Both the position numbers and the translations under genes were made by a program. From positions 4,825,792 to 4,889,791 of the forward strand of contig CM035351.1 of assembly GCA_020137815.1 (NCBI GenBank): 64,000 nt of DNA, written 5' to 3'. The notes beneath the pieces were generated by a model. The model searched no databases and was not told the DNA's origin. It was given only the letters and a program-made list of their open reading frames with translations. This document shows positions 52,305 to 64,000 of the stretch, one piece after another. The DNA comes from Hormiphora californensis (Eukaryota; Ctenophora; Tentaculata; Cydippida; Pleurobrachiidae). Every line of letters begins with the position of its first letter. Within the stretch, counting starts at the first letter, position 1.

Positions 52305-53554
52305 GAATATCTGGTAATATGGTAGTTCTGGGCTGAACATTTTCGACCGCTTTAAAGCGCTTTAAAGCGTTCGAGAAAGCGCTTTATAGCGCTTTAAAGC
52401 GCTTTAAAGCGATACCGCTTTAAAGCGCACCGCTTTAAAGCGCTTTTAAAGCGCTAAAAGCGCTTTATAGCGGTTTCTGAAGCAATATAAAGCGCTTTCG
52501 AAAGCGCTATAAAGCGCTTTTAAAAGCGCTTTAAAGCGCCACCGATTTAAAGCGCTTTATTTTCAAAATTTAGCGCTTTAAAGCGTTTTGCAAGCGCTTT
52601 AAAAAGCGCTATGAAGCGCTATAAAGCGCTTCGTCAGATCGCTTTAAAGCGCTATTTAGCGCTATTTAGCGCTTTATAGCGCTTTCGAAAGCGCTTTTAA
52701 AAGCGCTATAAAGCGCTAAATAGCGCTAGAAAGCGCTTTTAAAAGCGCTATAAAGCGCTTTATAGCGCTTTTAAAAGCGCTAGAAATCGCTTTCAATAGC
52801 GCTATAAAGCGCTACAAAGCGCTTTATAGCGCTTTTTAAAGCGCTTTATATAGCATATTTGAAAGCGCTTTATAGCGCTATACAGCGCTTTTAAAAGCGC
52901 TTTTTAGCGCTTTAGAAAGCGCTTTAAAGCGCTTTAAAGAGCGCTTTAAAGCGCTTTTTATAGCGCTAAAAAGCGCTTTCTAAAGCGCTTTTTAAAGCGC
53001 TAAAAAGCGCTTCTTAAAGCGCTAAAAAGCGCTTTTTAAAGCGCTTTAAAGCGATATAAAATGTGCTACTTCAACCGCTAAAAAGCGCTATAAAGCGCTA
53101 AAAAGCGCTTTGAAAAGCGCTTTAAAAAGCGCTAGGAAGCGCTTTTAAAAGCGCTTTCTAGCGCTTTATAAAGCGCTTTTCAAAGCGCTTTTTAGCGCTT
53201 TTTAAAGCGCTTTGAAGCGCCATAAAAAGCGCTATAAAGCGCTTTAAATAGCGCTATGAAGCGCTTTTTATAGCGCTATAAAGCGCTCTTAAGCGCTTTT
53301 TGTGGCGCTTTAAAGAGCGCTTTATAGCGCTTTATAAAGCGCTATAAAGCGCTTCTTAAAGAGCTTTTCGAGGCGCTATAAAGCGCTATTTAGAGCGCTT
53401 TATAGCACTTTTTAAAGCGCTTTTTAGCGCTTTAACTAGCGCTGAAAAGCGCTTTAAATAGCGCTAAAAAGCGCTATATAAAGCGCTAAAAAGCGCTTTA
53501 AAGCGCTTTTAAAAGCGCTATTTAAGGCGCTTGAAAGCGCTTTTTATAGTAAAA

Positions 53555-54550
53555 CGAGCTCATCACATGAAGCTTTCATAGTTTCCCACGGCCGTGGGAA
53601 AATTTGCACTAGTAAAACTCGGCATATGTCCAAATAAGCTGTGCTCCGTGTTGTACCCTCTCTTTCACTCCCTCTCTCCTACCCCCTTCCCAAAAAGAGA
53701 GGGTGCACCGTACCCAAGGAACATGCCCGTTCAGACTCAAATATATGTTGGCAGTGAATTCATTTCTTTGTTTTCACTTACTTCTGCCGAGTGCCGTCTG
53801 CGGTCTGCCGTTGAGTCTTGAGAGTTGAGATTCTCGACTTGCTCTCATGACTCAGCACTTGCCACTTGTATTCGTATTTCTCAATCAATTGACTTGATAC
53901 CAGCTACACACACGTCTGACGTCACCATTGACCATTCAAGTCTCATAACTAACATCTTTACACTGTTTTAGCTGTAGACTGTGTCTCAACCAGCCGGAGC
54001 CACCAGCCAGATTACGGCGTAAAAATTACACCCCCTATAGAGATTCCGAAAAGCATCATGATATGGCTGTGAACCTCACATGGCGCCCGCCACACCCGAA
54101 AACGCCGCACCTATTAAAATCCTCCGTGGTAATGGTATACCCTCTTTCTCTATCCCTCACTCGCCCCCATCCCGAACTAAACGTAGCGCACGCGATAACA
54201 TGAGACTGAGAGAGACAGCGCGGGAGGATAGAAGAAAGAGGGGATATCATACCCAACTGTGCTCCGTGGTGTACCCTCTCTTTCACTCCCTCTCTCCCAA
54301 AAAGAGACTTTAGTTAACTCAAATTGGCCTTGTGGTTGCATGACTATAGACATTTGAAAAACTCGGTCTAAGTTTGTATTGTTCATACAGCACAAGTCTA
54401 AGTGTACTCTTTTGGTAGCGCACACCTGTAAACAGGCTGCAAGGCACCCAAATTATAATCGCCCCCAACGGAAACGCAGTTTAATCTGAAAAGGAGTGGA
54501 AGTGATCACGAAAAAGTGGGATTTACAATAATAAATAATAATATTCAAAA
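53555..54550. other. Non-satellite block inside the AAAGCGCTTT element
   Basis: About 1 kb of unique sequence between satellite arrays. It has a perfect 20-bp palindrome TTTCCCACGGCCGTGGGAAA at 53582-53601 and a direct repeat CTGTGCTCCGTGTTGTACCC / CTGTGCTCCGTGGTGTACCC (about 53639 and 54258) that is followed by TCTCTTTCACTCC. No convincing gene. It may be the original core between the two arms or a further insertion; I saw no clean TSD. Confidence 0.6.
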
Positions 54551-54950
54551 ACCGAATAGAATGCTTTAAAAAGCGCTTTTTATAGCGCTATAAAGCGCTT
54601 TATAAAGCGCTTTTTATAGCGCTTTATAAAGCGCTTTATAGCGCTATAAAAAGCGCTTCATAAAGCGCTTTCAAGCGCTTTAAAAAGCGCTATAAAGCGC
54701 TTTCAAAAACGCTTTATAAAGCGCTTTCGAGCGCTTTAACAAGCGCTATAAAGCGCTTCTTAAAGCGCTTTATAGCGCTTTTTAAAGCGCTATAAAGCGC
54801 TTTATAAAGCGCTATAAAGCGCTTTAAAAAGCGCTACAAAGCGCTTTATATAGCGCTTCATAGCGCTTTATAAAGCGCTTTATAGCGCTTTTTATAGCGC
54901 TATAAAGCGCTTTATAGCGCTTGATATAGCGCTTTTTATAGCGCTTTCAA

Positions 54951-56036
54951 GGGTAGAAGGGCCACGGCCCTTGAACACCGCCACGTGGCGGTTTTAACCG
55001 CCACGTGGCCCCTGGACGTGGCGTCAATTCTCAGGACGTGGCGCCAATGAGCCTTTTTGGCGGTGTTCATGTGGCGTTAATAGTCGAAATTGGCGCTTCG
55101 AATTGGCGCTTTTCTTTTTTGGCCCCAGGGACGTGGCGTTGGCCCCAGGACGTGGCGTCAATTTTTGAATGGCGGAGATGTCAAAATTTTTTGGCGCTTT
55201 CGGATGACGCCACACCCGAAAAATTCGAATCGCCAATTTGTTTTTTTGGCCTATCATTTGGCGCTAATTTTTGGCGCTAATTTTTTGGCGCCATGTAAAT
55301 TGGCGCCATATAAACTGATACTAGAAACCCCCTAGTGGCCCCTAGGGACCCCCCAGGAGGCGCTAGAGTCACCTAAAAGCCCCCCTAGAAGGCTCCAAGA
55401 GACCCCTAGAGGCCACTAGAGTCGATTAGAGTCCCTTAAAAGCCCAGAAAGATCGCATGCAGCCCCAGTTGAGCACACAAGGCCCCCAAAAAGCCACCAG
55501 AGTTCTCTAGAGTCCCCTGAAACGCGCCAAGAGGACACCAGAGATCCCTGAATGCCCGTAGAAGTCCCTAAAGACCCAAAGAGGCCCCAAGGATTGAACT
55601 ATTAAAAAAGAGCTGTGTTTATATGTTTATTATGTAAATATATCGCCATGTAAGAACTCAATTAGCGCCATGTAAATGGCGCTAATAATTACTTTGGCGC
55701 TTTGATGTGGCGGAGTTTATGTGGCGCCAATTATGTGGCGTCAATTATTGACGCCACACCGAAAATTCAAAAAACCACGTGGCGCTAAAATCGACTAAAA
55801 ATCCATTGGCGCCATCCTCTCAAAATTGACGCCACGTCCTGGGGCCAACGCCACGTCCCTGGGGCCAAAAAAGAAAAGCGCCAATTCGAAGCGCCAATTT
55901 CGACTATTAACGCCACATGAACACCGCCAAAAAGGCTCATTGGCGCCACGTCCTGAGAATTGACGCCACGTCCAGGGGCCACGTGGCGGTTAAAACCGCC
56001 ACGTGGCGGTGTTCAAGGGCCGTGGCCCTTCTACCC
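54951..56036. mobile_element. 1.09-kb foldback nested in the AAAGCGCTTT array, TTTCAA TSD
   Basis: TTTCAA at 54945-54950 and 56037-56042 flanks ends GGGTAGAAGGGCCACGGCCC and its inverse. The first ~220 bp of each arm are almost identical. They are full of nested palindromes (CCGCCACGTGGCGG, AAGGGCCACGGCCCTT) and GACGTGGCG repeats. The centre (55330-55600) is a degenerate CCCCTAGAGGCC tandem. Identical frames on opposite strands (55005 plus, 55982 minus) are mirror artefacts. Interruption of the satellite by an exact duplication shows it inserted later. Confidence 0.85.
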
Positions 56037-56826
56037 TTTCAAGCGCTATATAAAGCGCTATAAAGCGCTTTATAAAGCGCTATGAAGCGCTATTTAAAGC
56101 GCTATATGAAGCGCTTTAAAGCGCTTTATAGCGCTATAAAAAGCGATTTTAAAAGCGCTTTAAAGCGCTATGAAGCGCTATATAAAGCGCTTTTGAAAGC
56201 GCTTTATAGCGCTTTTAAAAGCGCTTTTTAGCGCTTTAAAGCGTTTTTATAAACACTTTCTGAAGCGATATAAAGCGCTTTTAAAAGCGCTATAAAGCGC
56301 TTTTAAAAGCGCTACAAAGCGCTTTAAAAATCGCTTTAAAAAGCGCTTTTTAAAGCGCTTTATAGCGCTTTTAAAAGCGCTGTAAAGCGCTTTAAAAAGC
56401 GCTTTTTCAACACCGCTTTTAAAAGCGCTTTTTATAGCGCTTTAAAGCGATATTCACCGCTTTAAAGCGCTTTAAAGCGCTATAAAGCGTTTTGAAAAGC
56501 GCTTTATAGCGCTTTTAAAAGCGCTTTTAAAGCGCTTTAAAGCGCTTTATTTTTTCTCGCCATCAAAAAAAAGCGCTTTAAATCGGTGGCGCTTTAAAGC
56601 GCTTTTGAAAGCGCTTTATAGCGCTTTCGGAAGCGCTTTATATCGCTACAAAAAAACCGCTATAAAGCGCTTTTAGCGCTTTAAAAGCGCTTTAAAAGCG
56701 GTGCGCTTTAAAGCGGTATCGCTTTAAAGCGCTTTAAAGCGCTTTAAAGCGCTTTCTCAAACGCTTTAAAGCGCTTTAAAGCGGTCGAAAATGTTCAGCC
56801 CAGAACTACCATATTACCGAATATCT

Positions 56827-58868
<2,042 letters not shown>

Positions 58869-59100
58869 GGATTACGGGGGCCCGGATGAGACGCCCCTAC
58901 CAGTCGCCCGTACCAGTCGCCCGTACATTTGCTTTGCGCATTACGTTTCACCACACTTTCACCACAACAAAACACATGCGTGTAACGTGCATGTACCTTA
59001 TTTGTGGTGAAAGTGCGATGAAACGTAATGCGCAAAGCAAATGTACGGGCGACTGGTACGGGCGATCTATACGGGCGATCTATTCGAGCCCCCGTAATCC
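58869..59100. mobile_element. 232-bp MITE-like inverted repeat
   Basis: GGATTACGGGGGC on the left and GCCCCCGTAATCC on the right. The arms contain repeated TCGCCCGTAC/GTACGGGCGA and TTTGCTTTGCGCATTACGTTTC with its inverse. It sits 6 bp from the next large foldback. No clear target duplication. Confidence 0.75.
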
Positions 59101-59106
59101 CCCGTT

Positions 59107-61232
59107 AGTAGAGTCGATAACTACATCGACCTCTCCCAATTGTTCCAGTTTTTGTCTCATCAGTTTGGAGCCTCGACACGACCTCTAAACAGGTATCACT
59201 TTTTCACAAACTGTTTTCATCTTGGTGTAATCAGCAGTTGAAATGTTGCTAATCATAACAAAAACCTGACTAAATTTTTTCAACTTGGGGTAAAACCATG
59301 GGTGTCAAAAGTTAGCTCTAGGTCCCCTGAGTAACCATCCGGAGATATTTGAAGCCGTTCTCCTGTAATCATTAATCCCGGTAGAGCACATATTTGAGTA
59401 TGGACGTACCACGGCGTGCCTGGTGAAATTTTAACATGACCTAGCATGCAACGGGAAACCACCACTTGTACGTGGTAGCTGAGGGTCTACAGAATGGCGC
59501 TACGGTGCGGGATAAAAAAATCCATTCCCTAAAATCGTTTTTTTAACTTTTATTTGATTTGGGTCAAAATTGGCTATATTAAACGTGGTCCCGAAAAATC
59601 CATAATGACTTAGCACACGAAATATGTCACCCCCACCTATTTTTGCACGTAGAATCGATTGCCGTTGAAGTCGAATCTCTAAAATGACTGTAAAATGGTC
59701 AAAAGTTGATTTTTTACCATTTTTTGGAGGTTTTTGGCCCCTAAACCATTGAAAACGTTGAGATAGGAATTTGAAACTAGTGCCAATCGTTAAAATGGTC
59801 ATTTTTCTACCAAGAACCAAGTTTTCGTGTATATCCGATTCATGGTTAGATTTGGGCAAATTGTTGAAATCTGCCAACTAGGAGAACCGTAACTTGATTT
59901 TCTTGTTTTTTGGATTTTGGCATTTTTGACAAACTTCTGATTGAAATGGTCAATCGGGACCATGCTTAAGTTGTTTATGGGACAATTTTCGACTAAAATC
60001 CAAGATTTCATACCAATCCAATAACAGATCGTTGATTTATAGAAAATTTAAGTAGGCAAAACGGTCAAAATAACAACTTTTCTTGCTTATTTTGACCGTT
60101 TTGCCTACTTAAATTTTCTATAAATCAACGATCTGTTATTGGATTGGTATGAAATCTTGGATTTTAGTCGAAAATTGTCCCATAAACAACTTAAGCATGG
60201 TCCCGATTGACCATTTCAATCAGAAGTTTGTCAAAAATGCCAAAATCCAAAAAACAAGAAAATCAAGTTACGGTTCTCCTAGTTGGCAGATTTCAACAAT
60301 TTGCCCAAATCTAACCATGAATCGGATATACACGAAAACTTGGTTCTTGGTAGAAAAATGACCATTTTAACGATTGGCACTAGTTTCAAATTCCTATCTC
60401 AACGTTTTCAATGGTTTAGGGGCCAAAAACCTCCAAAAAATGGTAAAAAATCAACTTTTGACCATTTTACAGTCATTTTAGAGATTCGACTTCAACGGCA
60501 ATCGATTCTACGTGCAAAAATAGGTGGGGGTGACATATTTCGTGTGCTAAGTCATTATGGATTTTTCGGGACCACGTTTAATATAGCCAATTTTGACCCA
60601 AATCAAATAAAAGTTAAAAAAACGATTTTAGGGAATGGATTTTTTTATCCCGCACCGTAGCGCCATTCTGTAGACCCTCAGCTACCACGTACAAGTGGTG
60701 GTTTCCCGTTGCATGCTAGGTCGTGTTAAAATTTCACCAGGCACGCCGTGGTACGTGCAATTGCCTACAACCTCAACTTTAATGTATAACGTTAATGTGC
60801 GTCTCTCTCTTTTCTCCCCCTTGAGAAAGAGTTATCTCGCGCGGTGCAACCGCACATGCGGTTTTTCCAGAGAGAGTGAGAGACATACAATAACATGTAA
60901 ACAGCCTGCCAGCGCTCACGTACGTCCGCATTGTATTTTTTTCTCCACCGGGATTAATGATTACGGGAGAACGGCTTGAAATATCTCTTAGAGTCTCCGG
61001 ATGGTTACTCAGGGGACCTAGAGCTAACTTTTGACACCCATGGTTTTACCCCAAGTTGAAAAAATTTAGTCAGGTTTTTGTTATGATTAGCAACATTTCA
61101 ACTGCTGATTACACCAAGATGAAAACAGTTTGTGAAAAAGTAACACCTGTTTAGAGGTCGTGTCGAGGCTCCAAACAGATGTGACAAAAACTGGAACAAT
61201 TGGGAGAGGTCGATGTAGTTATCGACTCTACT
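59107..61232. mobile_element. 2.1-kb foldback with ~0.95-kb near-identical arms
   Basis: AGTAGAGTCGATAACTACAT on the left is mirrored at 61232. The arms meet near 60062-60078 around a 15-bp loop, and identical 125-aa frames lie on opposite strands (59877-59500 minus, 60283-60660 plus) without protein homology. The right arm carries a ~190-bp replacement (about 60757-60950, starting GCAATTGCCTACAACC) where the left arm has about 22 bp, so one arm changed after the inversion formed. No target duplication is clear. Confidence 0.85.
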
Positions 61233-61606
61233 ACGTGTTATGATAAGCATACTATCTCACATATTGATATACGACCCACGTTGTTGAGTAAGACCCACGA
61301 GTATGAGATTGGGTATAAACTATTATAAGTATAGCATTGCATTGAGTATTAACATATTGCATAGACCCCACAGAGCGTGTTTTGTATTAGGGGCCCTACC
61401 TAGGAGTGAGAAACGATAATTAAGAGGTTAATATCGATATCAAACCCATATGTACATTCAAGTCGATACTATATGTGCCTGTGTAAAAACTAGGTCTGCC
61501 ATTGTTTGGCTGTTTGTCCTTAATTTTTGGTTCCAGATACGGGTTATGGAGCATCAATCAGTGCAGATTAATTATGCATGCTTACCATAGTTATATCACT
61601 CATTGA

Positions 61607-61702
61607 TGTCTGTGGTAGTTTGTTATACAAGTTGTTTAACAAATACCACACTACCACAGACACTTTTTGAAGTCCGTGTTGTATTACAATACGGACTTCA
61701 AA
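61607..61702. other. Two adjacent hairpins
   Basis: TGTCTGTGGTAG (61607-61618) pairs with CTACCACAGACA (61651-61662). Immediately after, TTTTGAAGTCCGT pairs with ACGGACTTCAAAA within 61664-61702. Possibly two tiny MITEs or a structured RNA; no function is assigned. Confidence 0.6.
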
Positions 61703-62067
61703 AACTCTTTAGTATGTACGTCTATAGTGCTTCTTCCACTAACTTCCGTTTGTTCGATTACGTTTAATAATCGAGACATCAGTGGTTTCGTTTTCCTGAG
61801 TTTGTATTTAATGGAGTAATGGACCTGGATACTAAAAACTTGTACCTATTTAGTATCTTCTCTTAGCAGTTAGCTGCTATATCGCTTTCTTCCTAGTTAC
61901 ACTATACATCACCTACTGTTCAAGGGAAACCATCTGGCGAGGGAGGGCTCTTTCCAGCTTGTCTGCTCTGCCCAGTGGTGCTCGATTGCTTAACGTTCAC
62001 ATTGAATTGGCCCAAGTCTGCCGACCTAACTTCATAGAAATATCATTAACTCTCTTCTCAGCACAGG

Positions 62068-62854
62068 ATGGATGCATGCGAGGACGAGGAAGGGGTAGAT
62101 CCAGGTGATACATGTAGCACCAATACCACCCCGCTGAACAGTCTGAATACCTGCTACCCCCCGAACACCGCCATCGCCCCTGCTTATAAAGGAGGCAGAG
62201 GAAGAGGAGGAAGAGGAAGAAAAGAATAAGAATGAGCTTGAGATACTGCCTGATTTTCACAGCTGCAGCATAGCATCATCAAAGGGAGAAAGTCAGGAAA
62301 ATTTAACAGTTCGTCTGCCCACCCTCTGCTGGGTTTGTAAGACACCCAATACCCGGGGACTCATTGTGCCCTGTGAGTGCGCTCCTGAGGTAGGCTCAGT
62401 TCACAAAATCTGCCTGATAACCTGGATGAATTCTCTCATGAAGGGAAGGTGTCCGGGGTGCCTTCTGAAATTCAGGACTGCCACCAAGTACCTGCCAATT
62501 TCAGAGTGGAGGATGGACCCCGTTATGCTACGAAACAGACACCGTTATATCTCCATGGCAGCGGTTAGTTTTATTGTAGCCCTCACATCTCTTGGTTCCG
62601 TATGGAGATTACTTTATAATGATAACGGAAACCAAAAATACAGGATAGGATTCTCGGTTGCCATAGCAACAGGGTTTTTTATGTACATCCTGTACCAGAT
62701 CCGGGTTTATGTGAGACTGTTTGAAAGATTGAGCATCTTTAACAAGCCTGTTATAGACATTTACGAGCATAATAGTGACACTATGTGGAATCACAGCAGA
62801 ATTGTTCAGAGGGGGAACTTTTTAAGTCTTGTCAATCCGTCAGAATTGGAGTAG
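62068..62854 (+). CDS. MARCH-type RING-CH membrane E3 ubiquitin ligase (one apparent 1-bp frameshift)
   Basis: ATG 62068 (MDACEDEEGVDPGDTC) follows an acceptor-like CTCTTCTCAG at 62060. The N-terminal frame and the domain frame differ by one base. The best site is the CCCCCC run near 62157-62162; with the shift placed there the protein would be about 260 aa. After an acidic Glu run come CWVCKT, PCECAPEVGSVHKICLITWM and RCPGC, the C4HC3 RING-CH ligands in order, which recruit the E2. Two hydrophobic segments follow (MAAVSFIVALTSLGSVWRLL and FSVAIATGFFMYILYQIRVY), the two-TM layout of MARCH2/3/1/8-like ligases that ubiquitinate membrane proteins in endosomes and plasma membrane. The C-terminus is LVNPSELE. 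Subfamily is not assignable. The frameshift is probably a sequencing indel. Confidence 0.82.
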
Positions 62855-62883
62855 AAAGATATTTTCAATGCCATGTTTACTTT

Positions 62884-63255
62884 GGTAGGCGGTAAATGTT
62901 AACCAGATCTGTGAGAATTTTGCACGTTTTTGCCCATAACTCAGCCATTTCTTGACTAATTTGCAAAATCTTTGGCTCATTGGAAAGAGGACATTGAGAT
63001 CTCTCAAATGTGCTCAAGAAAATATAAATTGGCGCAAATTGCGCGGCGTGGTGGCGAAAACGCGCATTTTGCGCCATGACGCCGCGCATTTTGCGCCGAT
63101 TTTAGTTTTATTGGGCTCATTTGAAAGAACTCAATGTCCTCTTTCCAACGCGCCCAAGATTTTGCAAATTGGTCAAGAAATGACTGAGTTATGGACAAAA
63201 ACGTGGTTTTGCACGTACGTTTTCTCTCAGATCTGGTTAACATTTACCGCCTACC
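62884..63255. mobile_element. 372-bp MITE with 9-bp TSD just 3' of the MARCH gene
   Basis: GTTTACTTT at 62875-62883 and 63256-63264 flanks GGTAGGCGGTAAATGTTAAC..GTTAACATTTACCGCCTACC. Inner arms are also inverted but more diverged (AACTCAGCCATTTCTTGAC versus its counterpart). 9-bp duplication is typical of Mutator-like elements. It begins 29 bp after the MARCH stop codon, so it likely lies in the 3' UTR and could supply the mRNA end. Confidence 0.88.
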
Positions 63256-63264
63256 GTTTACTTT

Positions 63265-64000
63265 GCATATAATTGCCTTGATATGAACTAACGTAGTAAC
63301 TGCAGCAGTTACCTCAGCCAAACGGTCAGAACATTGGCCTGACAGCAGCCAAATGGTCAATTTCAGGCAGTTAAACTGTGGAAATGCTTGCGGTCTACAA
63401 GAGTACAATTTAAGAGATAAGTGATACCGGCTACACGAAATTTACCAAACCTCCACATTTTTTAGTTTGTGTTTTAACATAGTTATCAATCTGTGATATT
63501 TTTCTACGTCAAAAATTGGGAAGCCAAAGAGTGAACAGGACATACCTTACTCTCCAAAATTAAGAACAAGCTTTTAAGCAACCCAAAATTACAATATAGG
63601 AAAATTAAGGGTCCTCTTATTACTAACTCTAAAATTAAGCAAAATTAAGCAATCCTGGAGGGTGCAGATCACGAATTAAGAAACCTGTTATTAAGCAAAC
63701 TTTTATTAGGGAAATCCTACAGAGAGAGTGTTTGGGAAGAGTCACGTGATGTACATCACGTGACTCTTTCCAGCCAATAGCGCGCGAGTGTAAGATGTAG
63801 AAGGGGGAGTCATGGTTGTGTTGCAAAGCATCGAGATAAAAAGCAATCTCGGGCATGACTAAAATTTGAGAATTGAGAATTGAGAAAAATTAAAATGTAT
63901 GAAACTCCATTTTCTGACTACAGTATGTCTGTCTATCTGTCTGTCTATCGGTCTATCGGTCTTGCTCAGAGGGGGAGTCTTCTTTGTGTTGAAAGACAGA
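63265..64000. other. Intergenic end of window, possible promoter
   Basis: No exon is recognised. AATTAAGCAA-type repeats occur near 63550-63700, then the double E-box palindrome at 63738 with AGCCAATAGCGCGC directly after it, and GTCTATCTGTCTGTCTATCG tetranucleotide repeats near 63928-63962. Confidence 0.5.
63738..63767. promoter_or_regulatory. 30-bp perfect palindrome with two CACGTG-type E-boxes beside a CCAAT box
   Basis: Half-site AGAGTCACGTGATGT is followed by its exact reverse complement. Each half holds GTCACGTGA, the extended E-box bound by MITF/TFE, USF and CLEAR-type factors. GCCAAT lies 5 bp downstream (63773) and GCGCGC follows. This looks like a promoter for a gene starting at or beyond the window edge, or on the opposite strand toward MARCH; direction cannot be told. 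Confidence 0.55.

Larger units (their letters stand above)
52313..56818. mobile_element. 4.5-kb TIR element made of AAAGCGCTTT-type palindromic satellite, 8-bp TSD
   Basis: GAATATCT at 52305-52312 and 56819-56826 flanks the element exactly. Ends are GGTAATATGGTAGTTCTGGG and its reverse complement. Inversion continues through TTTTCGACCGCTTTAAAGCG and for at least 200 bp (shared landmarks such as GCGATACCGCTTTAAAGCGC and GCGCCACCGATTTAAAGCGC). The body is hundreds of AGCGCT cores joined by A/T of 2-6 bp, each unit itself a palindrome. Two non-satellite blocks interrupt it (53555-54550 and 54951-56036). No transposase is present; the 8-bp duplication suggests hAT-type or foldback integration. 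Confidence 0.85.

Noticed and set aside
55005-55982. Mirrored frames MAPGRGVNSQDVAPMS.. on both strands
   Set aside because: Arms of the GC-rich nested foldback; no homologous domain and heavy palindrome bias.
59500-60660. Identical 125-aa frames on opposite strands
   Set aside because: Arms of the 2.1-kb foldback; composition is not protein-like and there is no splice or start context.

Overview
This is nuclear DNA of a multicellular animal. The genes are split by short GT..AG introns. There are replication-dependent histone genes with 3' stem-loops, a PEAK-family pseudokinase (a metazoan family), a rhodopsin-like GPCR and a MARCH-type membrane E3 ligase. The dense TIR and foldback repeats, the (GA)n/(CT)n load, and repeat-associated genes of a kind I recall from sponge and cnidarian gene predictions suggest an early-branching marine animal. 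A sponge is my best guess, but the sequence does not prove it. A run of exactly 100 Ns (27920-28019) marks a scaffold gap, and some stretches (15.2-16.2 kb, the MARCH 5' end) look indel-prone.

Layout. 1-8.2 kb: no supportable gene, many AG/CT microsatellites. 8.28-13.78 kb (+): a six-exon PEAK1/PRAG1-like pseudokinase of about 680 aa. 14.3 kb: small TIR element. 15.2-16.8 kb (+): poor-quality sequence, then a class A GPCR broken by about four frame changes. 18.5-21.5 kb (-): decayed Ty3/gypsy retroelement (gag with zinc knuckle, DTG protease, RT, RNase H). 23-23.9 kb: near-perfect inverted repeat. 27.2-27.9 kb: one or two exons of an unrecognised gene running into the gap. 28.8-32.8 kb: a core-histone cluster: H4(-), a truncated H3(+), then H2A(-)/H2B(+) sharing a CCAAT-rich promoter. 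A 0.94-kb foldback separates H4 from H3. 32.9-37.5 kb: three mobile elements nested inside one another. 37.9 kb: a second H3 fragment. 38.8-46.4 kb (-): two repeat-type gene families, with a tandem duplication separated by a LINE-like ORF1 element. 47.3 kb: a second H2B lacking 20 residues of its basic tail. 48.9-50.3 kb: 1.3-kb inverted repeat with TA target duplication. 52.3-56.8 kb: a 4.5-kb TIR element built from AAAGCGCTTT-type units, flanked by an exact 8-bp duplication and containing a further nested foldback. 58.9-61.2 kb: two adjacent inverted repeats, one of 2.1 kb. 62.07-62.85 kb (+): MARCH-like RING-CH ligase, followed 29 bp later by a 372-bp MITE with 9-bp duplications.

The most striking material is the set of foldback elements whose bodies are tandem satellites. 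Several are nested with exact target-site duplications, and together they have taken apart a histone cluster. The PEAK-like gene is also notable because it keeps HRD, the beta3 lysine and the catalytic-loop asparagine, and loses only the DFG aspartate.
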